Origin: JBBIRM01 sp037441765 | Lineage (GTDB): Bacteria; Desulfobacterota; BSN033; UBA1163 | Assembly (NCBI GenBank): GCA_037441765.1 | Contig: JBBIRM010000075.1 | Coordinates: forward strand, 1-12,586 | DNA length: 12,586 nucleotides | Direction of reading: 5' to 3' | Shown here: in pieces, positions 1 through 7,247 of the stretch | How the letters are laid out: every line of letters begins with the position of its first letter | Numbering within the stretch: the stretch's first letter is position 1 | Made by a program: the position numbers and the translations under genes | Notes under the pieces: generated by a model | Seen by the model: only the letters and a program-made list of their open reading frames with translations | Told to the model about the DNA's origin: nothing | The model's database searches: none

Positions 1-53
1 ATAAGATTTTCTCCGACATCCCTACCCGATTCCCCGGATGAGTGAGGTGTTAC

Positions 54-413
54 GAGATCTCTGAATAAGTATTTAAGACAAGTTTTATAGACTGGGGAGG
101 TGGGGTGGAAAAGCCTTCAAGCGGATACCTTCAACATTTTGGAACTATTGATTAATTCCCTCACACTCACCTCTTCCAAATGAGACTGTGTCGTAATTCG
201 AAATAAGAAATGAAAACAAATTCGGCAAAGGACAAGCTCTTGCCCTACGTTTGAGATTCGTTTAATTTCTCGTAGGGCAAGCCCTTGTGGCTTGCCGAAC
301 CCTTATTAAGATTTCATTTATTTAATGCACCCATTAATAACTTCTTGGTGCCCGCATTCGAAGGGTTTGGAACCCCACCTCCCCAGTCTTTGAGGGACTT
401 TTTCAGAACTCTC
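54..413. repeat. Repeat element A, MITE-like, imperfect terminal inverted repeats
   Basis: The left end (54-70, GAGATCTCTGAATAAGT) and the reverse complement of the right end (397-413, GAGAGTTCTGAAAAAGT) match at 14 of 17 positions. Further in, GACTGGGGAGGTGGGGT at 90-106 has an exact 17-base inverted copy at 372-388. The segment 356-416 recurs in the same orientation at 5164-5224. The element has no coding capacity and encloses a long hairpin (221-299). It looks like a non-autonomous mobile or palindromic intergenic element. No target-site duplication was identified, so mobility is an inference. Confidence 0.6.
221..299. repeat. Long imperfect hairpin inside element A
   Basis: Bases 221-249 and 271-299 are inverted copies matching at 24 of 29 positions, separated by a 21-base loop. 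The arms carry the core CGTAGGGCAAG and the end CTTGCCGAA. A diverged relative of the same hairpin sits in element B (4935-4999). It is probably a dispersed palindromic repeat. No T-tract follows either side, so it does not look like an intrinsic terminator. Confidence 0.7.
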
Positions 414-447
414 TTATTTTTAATTAAAAACCCTCACTAAAAACTTA

Positions 448-1521
448 TTACTTACCTTTTTTAATAGGTTCTCCTCTTACCTTAATCAACTCAGCCACAA
501 TGCTTACAGCGATCTCTTCGGGTGTTTCAGAGTTAATATCAATCCCTATGGGGGCACGAACCCGGTTTAAATCCTCCCTGGGGATTCCTTTTTTTATTAA
601 ATGATCAAAAAGGGTCTTAATCTTTTTCTTTGACCCGATCATCCCTATATAGCGAGCGTTGGTTTTTATTGCCTGCTCTAAAACTAAACCATCAAATAGA
701 TGACCCCTTGTGACGATCACAATATAAGATGTATCATCAATGGATAGGTGGTCAAAACTCGTTTCAAATTCTGTTACAATAACCTCATCAGCCTCTGGAA
801 ATCTTTGACGGTTTGCAAACATATCGCGGTCATCAAGGACCACCACTTTAAAATCCACCTTCTTTGCAAGGGGGGCCACTTGCTGTGAGATATGCCCTGC
901 GCCAAAAAGAAAGACCGTCGGTTCAGATACAATTGGTTCTAAGAGGACCTCCAACTTTTTATCTCCTGAAGGAAAGACCAAAACTTTTGGCTTTCTTTCG
1001 ATTAACAATCCCTTGCCCTCTTTCAGGATCTCCTCTTCTAATTCTTCAACTCCCAATAAAGACCCTACTCTTTCTCCCGAAGTCTTTATCAATAATTTAG
1101 TCCCATCTCTTTTTGGGAAACCTTCTTCAGATGAGATCAGGGTTGCTAAAATTGCAGATCCACCTTTTTGTTTGATCCTCATAATTTCTTGATATATATT
1201 TAAAAACTCTTCTTTTAAAGGTTCTAAAAAGATATCAATGTTTCCACCGCAGATAAGCCCTCCTTCTGCCAACTGTTCGGAAGTGAGATTAAAATGAAAA
1301 ATTTTCCCTTTCTCCTCTCTAATTACCTCCTGGGCTCCTTGCCATACTTCTGCCTCAACACATCCTCCTCCGATAGAGCCAATTGTCCTGCCATCTGTTC
1401 GAATTAAATATTTTGCGCCCACTGTCCTTGGAGCAGACCCGACGCGGTTGATCAGGGTAGCCAAGGCCAATTTTTCCTTCTTTTCAAGCGCTTTCACAAT
1501 CTCTAAATAGATACTCTCCAT
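448..1521 (-). CDS. xdhC: XdhC/CoxI family molybdenum hydroxylase maturation factor
   Basis: XdhC proteins bind the molybdenum cofactor, promote its sulfuration and deliver it to xanthine-dehydrogenase-type hydroxylases in the cytoplasm. The 357-residue protein has both usual domains. The N-terminal XdhC/CoxI domain (about 8-105) has GSIGGGCVEAEV at 48-59 and LICGGNIDIF at 89-98, whose Cys54 and Cys91 are the conserved cysteines. The C-terminal Rossmann domain (about 200-350) has VFLFGAGHIS at 203-212, YIGMIGSKKK at 291-300 and APIGIDINSETPEEIAVSI at 323-341. The length is normal. The ATG follows an AGGGGGG ribosome binding site at good spacing. It is last in a minus-strand run with yqeC, yqeB and mocA, which supports a role in (selenium-dependent) molybdenum hydroxylase maturation. 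About 150 bases separate it from the gene before, so a separate promoter is possible. No hydroxylase subunit lies nearby. Confidence 0.93.
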   Translation of the reverse strand: MESIYLEIVKALEKKEKLALATLINRVGSAPRTVGAKYLIRTDGRTIGSIGGGCVEAEVWQGAQEVIREEKGKIFHFNLTSEQLAEGGLICGGNIDIFLEPLKEEFLNIYQEIMRIKQKGGSAILATLISSEEGFPKRDGTKLLIKTSGERVGSLLGVEELEEEILKEGKGLLIERKPKVLVFPSGDKKLEVLLEPIVSEPTVFLFGAGHISQQVAPLAKKVDFKVVVLDDRDMFANRQRFPEADEVIVTEFETSFDHLSIDDTSYIVIVTRGHLFDGLVLEQAIKTNARYIGMIGSKKKIKTLFDHLIKKGIPREDLNRVRAPIGIDINSETPEEIAVSIVAELIKVRGEPIKKGK

Positions 1522-1671
1522 AAAGCCCCCCCTAATTTTCTAAATTTTATTTGCTTCCTAATAACAATATTTTAATGATCTAAATTCGTTTTGTAAACCC
1601 CATATCACACTTCCTCTTAAGGGGGGTGTTGTAATGAGAGAAATGAAAAGGTTCTCATCCTGAAAGGAAGG

Positions 1672-2250
1672 CTAATGGCTTTTGGGCTTTGTAATCGGTC
1701 TTTTATCCTTTGGAGAAACTCCTGTCCCTTTCTCTTTCGAATGGGCAAGAGGTAAGAGAAAAAGTTGATAAAAGATTGGATCAGCCCACAACTCCATCTC
1801 TGGTGCTATATCTCCTACAAGTCCAGAGAAAGATGGGACGTTATTATAGGCATTCAAATGGAAAGAGAGGTCCTTTAATGATTTATAGAGTTTAATCGAG
1901 GCACTGAGATGGGTTTGTTTTTCTTTTAGTAACTTGAGTTGTTGGATACCCATCTCAATGGATTTCTGATCATCCTCAAGTTTAGAGAGCCAAAATTTTC
2001 CCTCCTGATACTTCAGCTCAGTCTCACCTGTCTGGATAGCCTGAATAAGTTTCAAGCAAACTTCCTTGGCCCTTTCCAACACATCGTTCAAATGATTCAA
2101 CAACTCTCCCCTATCCCTTCTTGAAAGTTCAACCTCCTTTGATGAAATCTTCTTCATAAAATAGGAAAGGGAATATTCCTCTGTGCTTGCTGTCGGGATT
2201 AAAATAAAAAATAAAATGGCAAAGATCAAAAAATTGCTTTTCAGTCTCAT
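1672..2250 (-). CDS. Exported helical protein of unknown function
   Basis: I do not recognise this 192-residue protein. Residues 1-23 look like a signal peptide: two basic residues near the start, then a very hydrophobic stretch (FLIFAILFFILIP) and a plausible cleavage region after PTAS. With no other strong membrane segment, it is probably periplasmic. Residues about 25-135 are charged, rich in Lys, Glu, Leu and Gln, and look largely helical, possibly coiled coil. The only cysteine is in KEVCLKL, so it is not an obvious lipoprotein. The tail is basic and proline-containing. The ATG follows a GGAGAGAGG ribosome binding site. It lies about 50 bases after yqeC and 150 before xdhC on the same strand, so it is probably co-transcribed with the cofactor-maturation genes, although those act in the cytoplasm. 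Confidence 0.7.
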   Translation of the reverse strand: MRLKSNFLIFAILFFILIPTASTEEYSLSYFMKKISSKEVELSRRDRGELLNHLNDVLERAKEVCLKLIQAIQTGETELKYQEGKFWLSKLEDDQKSIEMGIQQLKLLKEKQTHLSASIKLYKSLKDLSFHLNAYNNVPSFSGLVGDIAPEMELWADPIFYQLFLLPLAHSKEKGTGVSPKDKRPITKPKSH

Positions 2251-2304
2251 TGGCCTCTCTCCAATTCATCGAATTTTAATTGGCATATAATTCACAAAAA
2301 ATTA

Positions 2305-3114
2305 TTACAAATTTTTAATGACCTTAACCACTGGCGGTTCTTGTTTTAGTTGTCCTAATATAATCCTTTCGATCCGTAAATTCTTTTTTTCAATAATCTT
2401 TTCGGCAACACATTGCGCCTTCTTCAAGCCATCTGGGATATCGATTTTATTAAGAAAGGTAATCATCCTCGATGATTTCGGAGTCCCTTTAAAAACCCCT
2501 TCTGGGTGTGTAAACAAAATGGCCAGGGCCTCCTCCGAGATTCTCTCTCCCATAGCAAGCCCTGTTAATTTCGATATTCGCTCTGGCTGAAATACGTTCT
2601 TCTCATTTAACTCCATTCCCAAACCATCCACTCCCAAAATACCCACCACCAATGTGGTGTTTAAAGGAATGACGGGCTCTAACTCCCTCGGGGCCTTAAT
2701 AGGGCGACCGGCTGCACCGTCCGCCTCAATTATAAGGTAGTCTATTTCTCTTAATTCCCACAGCCCTTCCACACAATTTAATGAAATCCCTTTTAATTTT
2801 CCCGATCCAATTCGTTCACTGGCAACGGTCATATGCCGTTTGCCACCAATTTGATCATGAATATATTTTTTTATGGTTACCTCATCTTGGTTAAGAAGAA
2901 GAAAGGGCGTCTCCTCCTTAAAGGGTTCCATAATTTTTGTAGTAGTGGTTGTCACCACCTTCTTTCCTTCAAGGACTAATTCATTTGCAAGGCGAAACAT
3001 CAGGGTGGTCTTTCCTCCTGCTCCAACAAGGCTGACCATCTCTCTTATTCCAAGCCCCAAGGCCCCTGATAGAGAACCCATAGGCTCTATCTTCTGTTCC
3101 ATGTTCTCTATCAC
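2305..3114 (-). CDS. yqeC: YqeC, selenium-dependent molybdenum hydroxylase accessory protein
   Basis: YqeC proteins are predicted P-loop NTPases found with YqeB in genomes that make selenium-dependent molybdenum hydroxylases. Their exact reaction is not established. The 269-residue protein has a P-loop GAGGKTT at 31-37, followed by VVTTTTTK (53-60), and the family signature IIEADGAAGRPIKAP (128-142), which probably carries the metal-binding acidic residue. Length is typical. The stated start is a GTG four bases past the yqeB stop. An ATG at 3102 (residue 5) is a possible alternative, and neither has a strong ribosome binding site, so translational coupling to yqeB is likely. This adjacency is the usual arrangement for the pair. 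Confidence 0.9.
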   Translation of the reverse strand: MIENMEQKIEPMGSLSGALGLGIREMVSLVGAGGKTTLMFRLANELVLEGKKVVTTTTTKIMEPFKEETPFLLLNQDEVTIKKYIHDQIGGKRHMTVASERIGSGKLKGISLNCVEGLWELREIDYLIIEADGAAGRPIKAPRELEPVIPLNTTLVVGILGVDGLGMELNEKNVFQPERISKLTGLAMGERISEEALAILFTHPEGVFKGTPKSSRMITFLNKIDIPDGLKKAQCVAEKIIEKKNLRIERIILGQLKQEPPVVKVIKNL

Positions 3115-3118
3115 CGTA

Positions 3119-3934
3119 TCACTTATTGAACCAGTAAAGTATGGCCTCTAAAACTCCTCCTCCGATCGCCCGTGCTTTATCAGAAATAGTAAAGCAATTT
3201 TCCTTTTTACCTCTTGGATCAACATCGCCCACCTTCATCCCCTTTTTGACCTCAACCCCATCACGAAGAAGGCCTCTCAACACCCCACTGATTTTCGCAA
3301 TCACGGGATAATCATCCACCACCGCCACCACAGTACCTTTATGCACTCTGTCTCCAATCTTTTTATCGGTTCGAAAAATACCTTTTTTCATGGTCCGAAG
3401 AAGCCTTTCAATTGTATATCCTCCAATATCCCCTGGGATGCCTGTGTCTGGCTCGGCCTCTCCTTTTAAGATCATCCTCCCCAAATTGTGACACCGGTTT
3501 GTCTCTATCACAACATGGACATCTTTCCCAGCACAAAATCCTGGACCAAGACCGATGACTAAAGTGGCATCGTCGATCTTTGTCCCCAGATTCTTTTTGG
3601 CCATAATGGCATCAATTAAAATATCTGGGTTTAAAAAGTCTCTTACCTTCTTTCCATCAGGATCTATGAGAAGGGGGATGTTCCCTTTCTTCCAGACAGA
3701 GAATATCTTTTCAGGAGCAGAAACCCGCTCTGCCTTAACACCTTCCACCTCCTTCTCTCCATCGTAAACGGCCTCACAAAAGGAAACCTCCCTTCTAACC
3801 GCAAGGGGCTGAGAAATCTCCAACATACAGAGTTTAAAGTGTGACTGATAGAGTCGGTGTGCAACTCCACTTGCCATCTCTCCCGCTCCTCTGATTAATA
3901 TAACCAGTTCATCAATCCCTTTTTTCATTTTCAT
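3119..3934 (-). CDS. yqeB: YqeB/EF2563 family selenium-dependent molybdenum hydroxylase system protein
   Basis: This family is a genomic marker for selenium-dependent molybdenum hydroxylases, in which labile selenium (not selenocysteine) is bound at the molybdenum site. The biochemical step is unknown. The 271-residue protein has the N-terminal nucleotide-binding-like motif IRGAGEMASGVAHRL (14-28), then EISQPLAVRREVSFCEAVYDGE in two parts (39-46 and 47-60), and the central block GLGPGFCAGKDVHVVIETNR (128-147) followed by GEAEPDTGIPGDIGGYT (158-174). Cysteines 53, 134 and 148 lie in or near these blocks. Length is typical of the family. The ATG at 3934 follows AGGAAGGG at about six bases. It is preceded by the MocA-like gene (about 20 bases away) and followed almost directly by yqeC. 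Confidence 0.93.
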   Translation of the reverse strand: MKMKKGIDELVILIRGAGEMASGVAHRLYQSHFKLCMLEISQPLAVRREVSFCEAVYDGEKEVEGVKAERVSAPEKIFSVWKKGNIPLLIDPDGKKVRDFLNPDILIDAIMAKKNLGTKIDDATLVIGLGPGFCAGKDVHVVIETNRCHNLGRMILKGEAEPDTGIPGDIGGYTIERLLRTMKKGIFRTDKKIGDRVHKGTVVAVVDDYPVIAKISGVLRGLLRDGVEVKKGMKVGDVDPRGKKENCFTISDKARAIGGGVLEAILYWFNK

Positions 3935-3955
3935 CGAAATCCCTTCCTACGTTCA

Positions 3956-4561
3956 TTATTCTAATTTCCTATCCATTTTACAAACTCTCTTATAATCTTT
4001 CCATGTGTCGATGTCCAGCAATACTCCTTTAGACTTTGTTTTGAATCCCTTCACTTTATCTGGGTATATTTCTAATAGGAACCTCCCACCAACATCCCCT
4101 TTAAGAGATAGTAACTCTTTCTTATAACATCGATCGAATAGCACTGGATTTCCCCTCATCCCCTTATAAAGGGGCATAATTATCTCCCCTCCTCCAGGAG
4201 AAAAAGTGCGGATTAAAGCATTGATCGTCCGGGTTTTTAGAAAAGGCTGATCTCCGAGGGCGATGAGAATTCCCTGGCTTTTTGGATCAATGGCCTCGAT
4301 GCCCTTCCGAATTGAATAACCCATGCCCCTCTCTGGGTGCGAATTCACCACAATCTTTACCCTCTCGGCATTAAATATATTCTCAGGTATCTTATTTTGA
4401 CGACTCAGAACAACCACTAACTCTGCGATGATCGATCTTAAGAGAGTCCAAAGGCAATGTTCAAAAATCATCTCCTTTCCCCATGGCAATGATAACTTAT
4501 CCACACCCATTCGTTTTGATTCACCTGCTCCAAGAAGTATGGCAGAAACCTTTGGTGTCAT
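3956..4561 (-). CDS. mocA: MocA/MobA-like molybdopterin nucleotidyltransferase
   Basis: This protein probably attaches CMP to molybdopterin, giving the dinucleotide cofactor used by xanthine-dehydrogenase-type hydroxylases. The 201-residue chain starting MTPKVSAILLG has the nucleotide-binding signature LLGAGESKRMG (9-19) with a following lysine, the metal-binding GDQPF (103-107), RGNPVLF (136-142) and GDVGGRFLL. The GDQPF form and the context point to CTP-using MocA rather than GTP-using MobA, but substrate cannot be read with certainty. The frame is also open to a TTG at 4618, which would add 19 residues. I prefer ATG 4561 because family members begin two to five residues before the first beta strand. 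Neither start has a strong ribosome binding site. It is the first gene of the minus-strand maturation operon. Confidence 0.87.
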   Translation of the reverse strand: MTPKVSAILLGAGESKRMGVDKLSLPWGKEMIFEHCLWTLLRSIIAELVVVLSRQNKIPENIFNAERVKIVVNSHPERGMGYSIRKGIEAIDPKSQGILIALGDQPFLKTRTINALIRTFSPGGGEIIMPLYKGMRGNPVLFDRCYKKELLSLKGDVGGRFLLEIYPDKVKGFKTKSKGVLLDIDTWKDYKRVCKMDRKLE

Positions 4562-4642
4562 TCTTTTCTTAAAAAATTTAACTTTATCTAAGTCAATCTT
4601 TAGAATAAAATTGATCAAGTCTTAAATTTAAGTTAATATTAA

Positions 4643-4671
4643 ATTTAATCTTTATTATTAATTTCTGTCAA
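4643..4671 (-). promoter_or_regulatory. Candidate sigma70-type promoter for the mocA-yqeBC-xdhC operon
   Basis: Read on the minus strand, a perfect -35 TTGACA (4671-4666) is followed after 17 bases by TTAAAT (4648-4643), a four-of-six match to the -10 consensus. It lies just upstream of both candidate mocA starts in a very AT-rich stretch. The -10 is weak and unproven. Transcription from here could include either start. Confidence 0.5.
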
Positions 4672-4682
4672 CCCCAATTAGT

Positions 4683-5221
4683 GAGACTTCTGAAAAAGTA
4701 TATAAAAAATAGGATCATCTCCAAAAAATTGACAAAATCATGAGGATAAAAAGGGTCAAGGATTCAAGGATTCGATGGAATTGGTTAAGAATTATAAAGA
4801 GAATTTGCAAAGATCATAGCATATATGTTTAGATTAAAAAATGCAGATACAGGAGAAGTTAAAAGAATGCTTAAGGCAATAATTAAATTATTACGTTATT
4901 AAAATCTTGAGAATTTCATTCTAACAATTTTATGTAGGGCAGGCCTTTAGGCTTGCATATCATTCATTCATTTTAAGGCAAGGCTAAAGCCTTGCCGTAA
5001 AAAACTTTGGTTATGGGTAAAAAAATTTCATATATTTTTGATTAGGTCTTTATAAAATATGCACTTGAACCCTTGAACCCTGAAATCCTTGAATCCTTTT
5101 TAACAACTAAATTGGAGAAGAACCAAAAAATATTTTTAAACTGGGAAGGTTGGGTGGAGATGTATTCGAAGGGTTTGGAACCCTGCATCCCCAGTCTTTT
5201 AAGAACTTTTACAGAAATCTC
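4683..5221. repeat. Repeat element B, related to element A, imperfect terminal inverted repeats
   Basis: The left end (4683-4699, GAGACTTCTGAAAAAGT) and the reverse complement of the right end (5205-5221, GAGATTTCTGTAAAAGT) match at 15 of 17 positions, and they share the pattern seen at both ends of element A. The block 5164-5224 matches 356-416 at about 53 of 61 positions, including the exact 20-mer ATTCGAAGGGTTTGGAACCC. Inside are further nested inverted repeats: AAGGGTCAAGGATTCAAGG (from 4751) against CCTTGAATCC-type sequence at 5067-5096, and a hairpin at 4935-4999. No transposase is present. Confidence 0.6.
4935..4999. repeat. Hairpin repeat inside element B
   Basis: Bases 4935-4956 and 4978-4999 are inverted copies matching at 18 of 22 positions. 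The right arm also contains its own perfect hairpin, GGCAAGGC-TAAA-GCCTTGCC (4977-4996). The motif GTAGGGCA followed by a GGCTTGC half is shared with the hairpin in element A (221-299), so both look like members of one dispersed palindromic family. Confidence 0.65.
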
Positions 5222-5301
5222 TTAGTTTCGAAATCGTACAAATATCTACCTCCCTTTACGGCACTTGCCTGCCATTGGAGAGGAAGGATAAGGAGGGATA
5301 G

Positions 5302-7224
5302 ATGACCTACAATCCTTTAACGACCGGTCAAACCTATTGGCCTTTTAAAAAGTATTTAGAAATTTATAACCGCTCCATTAAAGACCCTGAAGGTTTCTGG
5401 GCGGAAGAGGCTCGGAAATTAGAATGGTTTAAGACCTGGGAAAAAGTCCTTGAATGGCAACCTCCCTATGCAAAATGGTTCGTTGGAGGAGAGCTCAATG
5501 CCTCCTATCTCTGTGTAGACCGCCATGTTAAAACCTGGAGAAGAAGCAAGGTAGCTATTTACTGGGAAGGAGAACCCGGGGATACACGTGTCCTTAGTTA
5601 TTCCACGCTATACCGTGAAGTGAATAAATTTGCTTCCGTTCTTAAAACCCTCGGTATCCAAAAGGGAGACCGCGTGGCTCTTTACCTTCCGATGATTCCT
5701 GAATTGCCTGTAGCCATGCTGGCGTGCGCAAGAATTGGGGCTACCCATACCGTTATCTTTTCTGGATTCAGCGCCCAGGCATTGGCTGACCGAGTAAATG
5801 ATACAGGGGCAAAACTCTTAATTACTGCAGATGCTGGCTTCAGAAGAGGGAAGCCCATCGCATTAAAACGAATTGCCGATGAAGCACTTGAAATGACCAC
5901 CTCGATAGAAAAGATGTTGGTTGTTAAGAGGGCGAATATACCAACTGTAATGAAGCCAGATAGAGACCTCTGGTTACATGATTTGTTCGATAAAGCCAAG
6001 CCTTATGTAAACCCCGATCCAATGGACTCCCTTCATCCGCTCTATATCCTATACACATCAGGAACAACTGGAAAACCTAAGGGCATTGTTCATGGAACAG
6101 GAGGATATCTCACCTTTAACCATTCTGCCTATAAATGGGTTTTCGATATTAAAGAAGAATCTGTTTACTGGTGCACCGCAGATGTAGGATGGGTCACCGG
6201 GCATAGTTCAATCGTCTATGCTCCTTTGATGCATGGAGCGGCTATTGTTCTCTACGAAGGTGCTCCAGATTACCCTGCCATTGATCGCTGGTGGGATATT
6301 ATTGAGAAGTATGGGGTAACCATCTTTTACACCTCTCCTACAGCGATCCGAATGTTGATGAGATATGGGGATAAGGAAATCTTAAAGCACGACCTCAGTA
6401 GTCTTGAACTTTTGGGAAGTGTAGGCGAACCCATCAACCCTGAGGCCTGGATCTGGTATTACAAAAATATCGGAAAAGAGAAGTGCCCAATTGTTGATAC
6501 CTGGTGGCAGACAGAGACAGGAGGGATTATGATCGCACCCACACCTGCCATTGAATGTGCGCCTCTAAAACCTGGCTCAGCCACCTTTCCTCTCCCTGGC
6601 GTATTGGCAGATGTCGTGGATGAGAATGGAAATAGTATGCCCCCTGAAGAGAAAGGTCTTTTGGTGATAAAGGCCCCTTGGCCTGGAATGTTATTGGGGG
6701 TATATGGAAACCCAAAAAGGTATGAGGAGAGTTACTGGTCCAAATTTCCAGGGGTCTATAATACAGGAGACTATGCGATTAGAGACAAAGACGGATATTT
6801 TTGGATCTTAGGGAGAGCAGACGAGGTGCTCAAAATTGCCGGTCATAGAATTGGAACAGTAGAGATCGAGGATGCAGTGGTCTCCCATCCCGCAGTGGCA
6901 GAGGCAGGAGTTGCAAGCATCCCTGATCCAATTAAAGGTGAGGCAATCGTTATCTTTGTTATTCTTAAAGAGGGGTTCTCTCCTTCAACAGGCTTAAAAG
7001 AGGAATTGAAAGGATTTGTTCGTAAGTCTCTCGGTCCAGTGGCTACTCCCGAAGAGATCTACTTTGTATCAAAACTTCCTAAAACTCGCAGTGGGAAGAT
7101 TTTGAGAAGAATTTTGAAAGCGGTTGCCTCCAGTGCCTCTATCGGTGACCTCACTACACTCGAGGACGAATCGTCAGTGGAAGAGGTCAAAAGGGTCTAC
7201 GAAGAATTAAAAAGAGAAGTTTAA
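5302..7224 (+). CDS. acsA: Acetyl-CoA synthetase, AMP-forming
   Basis: This enzyme makes acetyl-CoA from acetate, ATP and CoA through acetyl-AMP. In some syntrophs the family runs in reverse to make ATP. The 640-residue length is usual. Visible motifs are the adenylation P-loop YTSGTTGKPKG (251-261), WVTGHS (297-302), GSVGEPINP (372-380), DTWWQTETGG (399-408), YNTGD with the hinge region WILGRADEVLKIAGHRIG, and the C-terminal PKTRSGKILRR with catalytic Lys599, the usual site of regulatory acetylation. Residues matching the acetate pocket of Salmonella Acs (Val and Thr of WVTGHS, Val of GSVGEP, Trp of WWQTE) are all present, favouring acetate over larger acids. The ATG follows AAGGAGGG at four bases. 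It is first in a plus-strand run and precedes the 2-oxoacid oxidoreductase genes by 23 bases. Confidence 0.95.
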   Translation: MTYNPLTTGQTYWPFKKYLEIYNRSIKDPEGFWAEEARKLEWFKTWEKVLEWQPPYAKWFVGGELNASYLCVDRHVKTWRRSKVAIYWEGEPGDTRVLSYSTLYREVNKFASVLKTLGIQKGDRVALYLPMIPELPVAMLACARIGATHTVIFSGFSAQALADRVNDTGAKLLITADAGFRRGKPIALKRIADEALEMTTSIEKMLVVKRANIPTVMKPDRDLWLHDLFDKAKPYVNPDPMDSLHPLYILYTSGTTGKPKGIVHGTGGYLTFNHSAYKWVFDIKEESVYWCTADVGWVTGHSSIVYAPLMHGAAIVLYEGAPDYPAIDRWWDIIEKYGVTIFYTSPTAIRMLMRYGDKEILKHDLSSLELLGSVGEPINPEAWIWYYKNIGKEKCPIVDTWWQTETGGIMIAPTPAIECAPLKPGSATFPLPGVLADVVDENGNSMPPEEKGLLVIKAPWPGMLLGVYGNPKRYEESYWSKFPGVYNTGDYAIRDKDGYFWILGRADEVLKIAGHRIGTVEIEDAVVSHPAVAEAGVASIPDPIKGEAIVIFVILKEGFSPSTGLKEELKGFVRKSLGPVATPEEIYFVSKLPKTRSGKILRRILKAVASSASIGDLTTLEDESSVEEVKRVYEELKREV

Positions 7225-7237
7225 ACTTTAATAATAT

Positions 7238-7243
7238 GGAGAG
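7238..7243 (+). promoter_or_regulatory. Ribosome binding site deciding the korA start
   Basis: GGAGAG lies four bases before the ATG at 7248. The earlier in-frame ATG at 7236 overlaps this site and has no ribosome binding site of its own, so 7248 is the better start. Confidence 0.6.
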
Positions 7244-7247
7244 AAAA

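Larger units (their letters stand above)
1..447. other. Intergenic region, mostly repeat element A
   Basis: I see no supportable gene here. Most of the stretch is repeat element A (about 54-413), annotated separately. The first 53 bases have short open frames on both strands. On the minus strand an ATG at 19-17 follows a purine-rich stretch and could start a gene running off the left edge, but only six codons are visible. No hairpin with a T-run that would end the xdhC transcript is visible just below 448. Confidence 0.6.
4619..5301. other. Divergent intergenic region between mocA and acs
   Basis: This 683-base stretch separates the two divergently transcribed operons. It holds the candidate mocA promoter near 4643-4671 and repeat element B (about 4683-5221). 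The last 80 bases before acs contain a good ribosome binding site (AAGGAGGG, 5290-5297), but I found no convincing -35/-10 pair for acs there. No protein-coding gene is supported. Short open frames near 4820-4900 lack a recognisable product. Confidence 0.6.

Noticed and set aside
221..299. Long hairpin as terminator or CRISPR-type repeat
   Set aside because: No T-tract follows, and there is no series of regularly spaced repeats anywhere in the window.
4826..4903. Small plus-strand open frame (about 25 codons, starting MFRLKNADTG) in element B
   Set aside because: It lacks a ribosome binding site, is short and AT-rich, and has no recognisable product. It may be a coding remnant, but that cannot be supported.
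5260..5272. Sigma54-like promoter upstream of acs (GGCAC...TGC-like sequence)
   Set aside because: The GG and GC elements are nine bases apart instead of the required ten, and the flanking bases match poorly.
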